DNA of 64,000 nucleotides from contig CATKHK010000007.1 of the NCBI GenBank assembly GCA_949751835.1, positions 124,001 through 188,000 of the forward strand, given 5' to 3'. A program made the position numbers and the translations under genes. Shown in pieces: positions 61,923 to 64,000 of the stretch (position 1 is the stretch's first letter; each line of letters starts with the position of its first letter). Under the pieces are notes generated by a model, which saw nothing but the letters and a program-made list of their open reading frames with translations, was not told where the DNA came from and did no database searches. Source of the stretch: Blepharisma japonicum. Lineage: Eukaryota; Ciliophora; Heterotrichea; Heterotrichida; Blepharismidae.

Positions 61923-62874
61923 ATGGGATGCTGCTCTGGAAGAGTATTTTCTACTTAGATACAAAAGCCTATGGAAGACCCTAACATAATAAAAATTAAG
62001 CAAGGCCAAGAAATAGTCGACAAAAACTATTTTTCAAGTGTTGCCAGTAACTATATCAGCAACAAAAATAACTACTATCGCAAAAACTTCAATGTTGCAT
62101 CAGTAGACAGCAAGCATTTAAATCAAGAACTAGAGTAAAATTCAGCTTAGAGAGCTTAGTTTTATCAGGTCAAACGTCAACCTAGAAAAACTCTTAAAGT
62201 TATTATCATCCAACACCAAAATAACGATGGATGAAGATGTTGTTTTACACTCTTGGGCTGAAAATCCAAAAACAATAGGGACACTTGCAACAATTCAATT
62301 AGGGATTTTTGCATCAGACAAGGATATCTCTCATGAAACATCCTTTACAGACGCAATCTTAAAAACAGGAATTGTTGATAAGTTGCTTGAATTCATAAAC
62401 AGCCAGGAAAGAGACAAATTTGAAGCAGCTGTGCTTGCAATTAGTTTTCTATCTGAAAATAATGCAGACATTGTTGAAACTCTAATTAAGAAAAATGCCT
62501 TGCCGGCATTGATAAGACATATGAGGGATCCAAAAGAAGGTCTTAAAGGGACAGCAGCGTTATGCTGTAGGAATTTATATGTTGCAAGGCCTAGTGTCCA
62601 GCAAGAGTTCATCCAAGAGCAAGGTAGCGGCCTTTTAATCAAATTGCTACGATCAGAAGACAGTGTTACAGTTTTCGAAACGATATTAAATCTTTTAGAT
62701 CTAATTTTAGACGATGAAGACACCATTCAACAAGACATCAAGCAGCACTTGCAAGGGTTTAACATCGTTGACGAGCTAGACCGAATTATTTTTGTAAATT
62801 CTACACAGGACACAACTAGATACGAGCAAGACACAATAAATGAAGCTGTCAAGCTCAAAATGCTATTTAATTAA
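61923..62874 (+). CDS. Dually acylated armadillo-repeat-like protein
   Basis: Two introns, 61944-61958 (15 nt) and 62135-62150 (16 nt, GTAAAATTCAGCTTAG), give 306 residues. The first exon is only 21 nt and codes MGCCSGR, a classic N-myristoyl plus double palmitoyl module. Residues 105-300 form helical armadillo-like repeats: VDKLLEFINSQERDKFEAAV, IVETLIKKNALPALIRHMRD, LKGTAALCCRNLYVARPSVQ and EQGSGLLIKLLRSEDSVTVF. The fold recalls HspBP1/Fes1-type or Vac8-like proteins; no specific partner is visible. Vac8 is also N-acylated and armadillo-based, a tempting but unproved parallel. Confidence 0.8.
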
Positions 62875-62887
62875 TAACTTTAATAAA

Positions 62888-63688
62888 ATGCAAAGTGAGA
62901 AAAAGTTCATCACAGACGGAATCAAACAAAACTGCAGATGTGACGGCAGAGGCAACTTATCCTCCCGACGAATCAAAATAGAAAAAGGAGTCTGCACACT
63001 TTCTCCTGGAAGTGCTCAGCTTAATATTGAATTGTACTCACCACACATTATATGTGGCTGCAAGCTTGAAATTGGAATTCCTGAAGTTGAAGATGAAGGG
63101 ATTGTCAACTTAAGCATAGAGCTTGCGGGAAAATCGCTAATGACTGATAAAGAAAGGATGAATGAGGTGAAATCTCTTATTGAAATGCTGATGCTTAATT
63201 ATTTTAATAAGAAACAGCTGTGCATTATTCCAGGCCGCAAGTGCTGGAAACTCTTTATTGACGTGGAAATCCTTGACAAGGATGCAAGCAATTTGATAGA
63301 ACATATAAGCTTGACCATAATGTCAGCATTAGAAGATGTGAAAGTTCTAGCCACAGAAGGGATAGTAAATAAAAACACAAAAGAAGAGTATATTGAAATT
63401 CTGGATGGGACAGTTGGTATTAATATTGAAGAGCTGCCAATCATTACGACGGTTTCTCAAATCAATAATAGTTCAGTCCTTGATTTAACTGCTGAAGAAG
63501 AAGGGTGCACAGATAGCTTTCTTCATTTTTCTATTGGCAAGAATGGAGAAATTAAAGGAATTATTAAAGAAAACCCTGGAAGACTTACAGTAGACCAAGT
63601 TCTTTCAGCAGCAAATATCGCAAAAGAAGTTGCTGCACACATATTTAGTGACTTAGGAACAGGATCAATTAGATATAAGCTGAATTAA
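62888..63688 (+). CDS. RRP42: Exosome core subunit RRP42 (EXOSC7)
   Basis: The 266-residue protein starts MQSEKKFITDGIKQNCRCDG and has the RNase PH fold: RGNLSSRRIKIEKGVCTLSPGSA, EIGIPEVEDEGIVNLSIEL and the KCWKLFIDVEILDKDASNLI block, whose W-x-L-x-I-D-V pattern matches Rrp42. Such subunits form the hexameric ring of the RNA exosome in nucleus and cytoplasm. The phosphorolytic residues are not obvious, consistent with an inactive ring subunit. An upstream in-frame start at 62840 overlaps the preceding gene and is not preferred. It ends 3 bp before the next convergent stop. Confidence 0.9.
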   Translation: MQSEKKFITDGIKQNCRCDGRGNLSSRRIKIEKGVCTLSPGSAQLNIELYSPHIICGCKLEIGIPEVEDEGIVNLSIELAGKSLMTDKERMNEVKSLIEMLMLNYFNKKQLCIIPGRKCWKLFIDVEILDKDASNLIEHISLTIMSALEDVKVLATEGIVNKNTKEEYIEILDGTVGINIEELPIITTVSQINNSSVLDLTAEEEGCTDSFLHFSIGKNGEIKGIIKENPGRLTVDQVLSAANIAKEVAAHIFSDLGTGSIRYKLN

Positions 63689-63691
63689 AAG

Positions 63692-64000
63692 TTAATTTGA
63701 ATATGTAGTATACGGATAAGGGTGGTATGGAGTTATGACCCTCAGAAAATTGTAAACCCTCGTGACTGTTGATATTTTCCAATCTTCTTCCACTACAAAA
63801 TGGCTTATTTCTGAGTTTTCGACCACACATCGAAAAGCTTTTGACCGCAATCCGAAGGAATCTGTGTAAAATGTTGTGTTTAAATACTGTGAGAGTTTTC
63901 CTTCCCAGTCACTTATAAAAGTCATCTTCTCTTCAAAGTCAACTTCTTCCGCAAAAGTTTGTAAAGTATAAGGATCATTTACAGAGAGTACACAAATTTG
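63692..64000 (-). CDS. Peroxiredoxin-5-like protein, C-terminal part (partial)
   Basis: The gene runs off the window end, so only the last 102 codons are visible. They read ICVLSVNDPYTLQTFAEE, KMTFISDWEGKLSQYLN, GLRSKAFRCVVENSEISHF and VVEEDWKISTVTRVYNFL. The order SVNDP, phe-ile-Ser-Asp, G-RS-x-RF and hxxV matches the PRX5/AhpE-type peroxiredoxins, which reduce peroxides. The peroxidatic Cys lies upstream, outside the window. The C-terminal tail of about 15 residues is rich in Tyr and Pro. Confidence 0.8.
   Translation of the reverse strand, partial: QICVLSVNDPYTLQTFAEEVDFEEKMTFISDWEGKLSQYLNTTFYTDSFGLRSKAFRCVVENSEISHFVVEEDWKISTVTRVYNFLRVITPYHPYPYTTYSN

Noticed and set aside
62840-62887. Upstream start for RRP42 at 62840
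   Set aside because: It overlaps the end of the preceding gene on the same strand and adds residues not found in the family; the ATG at 62888 precedes the first conserved residues.
1-64000. tRNA, rRNA, telomere repeats or replication origins
   Set aside because: I looked for TPsiC-type GGTTCGA contexts, rRNA cores and tandem telomeric repeats in the gaps and found none that could be supported by eye.

Overview
The window reads as nuclear DNA of a ciliate, most likely a heterotrich of the Blepharisma type. Two internal signals support this. First, in-frame TGA falls where conserved families need tryptophan (for example SDVW in a protein kinase, SWTDR in a 5-phosphatase and YCWLHK in EXO1), while every gene ends in TAA or TAG. 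Second, coding regions are interrupted by introns of 15 nt (one of 16 nt) starting GTA and ending AG, with A at position 10. The DNA is AT-rich, genes are packed head-to-tail on both strands with gaps often under 100 bp, and the dense parts look like a macronuclear genome. No telomere, tRNA, rRNA or CRISPR array was seen. Many genes span several TGA-delimited reading frames, and the coordinates given here join them through UGA=Trp and splice the mini-introns.

Layout. 0.9-14.7 kb: a CAMK-like kinase, a HUS1-like clamp subunit, a SHIPPO/STPGR ciliary protein, a tandem thiolase pair, dynactin p27 (DCTN6), a tandem GST pair, a 1018-residue protein with three BIRC6-type E2 modules, a two-repeat Myb protein and a small unknown. 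15-44.3 kb: CRAL-TRIO protein, C2H2 zinc-finger protein, CDPK, several ciliate-type unknowns, a dual-specificity phosphatase, FAN1 nuclease, a CBM20 protein, a histidine-phosphatase-like pseudoenzyme, a Cys-rich RING/IBR-like protein with LPDIS repeats, GH31 alpha-glucosidase, an LRR protein, a 44-residue membrane miniprotein, CCDC39, a SETD3/RBCMT-like methyltransferase with four introns, an HtrA-like pseudoprotease, an inositol-polyphosphate 5-phosphatase and an EF-hand-like protein.

44.4-54.5 kb is different in character. It is sparse and repetitive, holding six intact genes and two relics of a ubiquitin-derived two-domain (UBL-UBL) family on the minus strand, with duplicated flanks. Embedded in it are insertions that do not belong to the array: a decayed Merlin/IS1595-like transposase that is itself split by a processed-looking histone H4 pseudogene with a 15-bp target-site duplication, a roughly 257-bp GC-richer insert with a 7-bp duplication, and a roughly 620-bp insert.

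54.5-64 kb is again dense: calmodulin-like protein, REEP5/Yop1, EXO1, a 7TM-RGS fusion, a kinesin, a divergent 14-3-3, an acylated armadillo-like protein, exosome subunit RRP42 and the C-terminal part of a peroxiredoxin-5-like protein. Themes across the window are cilia and microtubules (CCDC39, STPGR, kinesin, dynactin), DNA repair (HUS1, FAN1, EXO1), ubiquitin biology (triple E2 and UBL array) and signalling (CDPK, 7TM-RGS, 14-3-3, acylated proteins).
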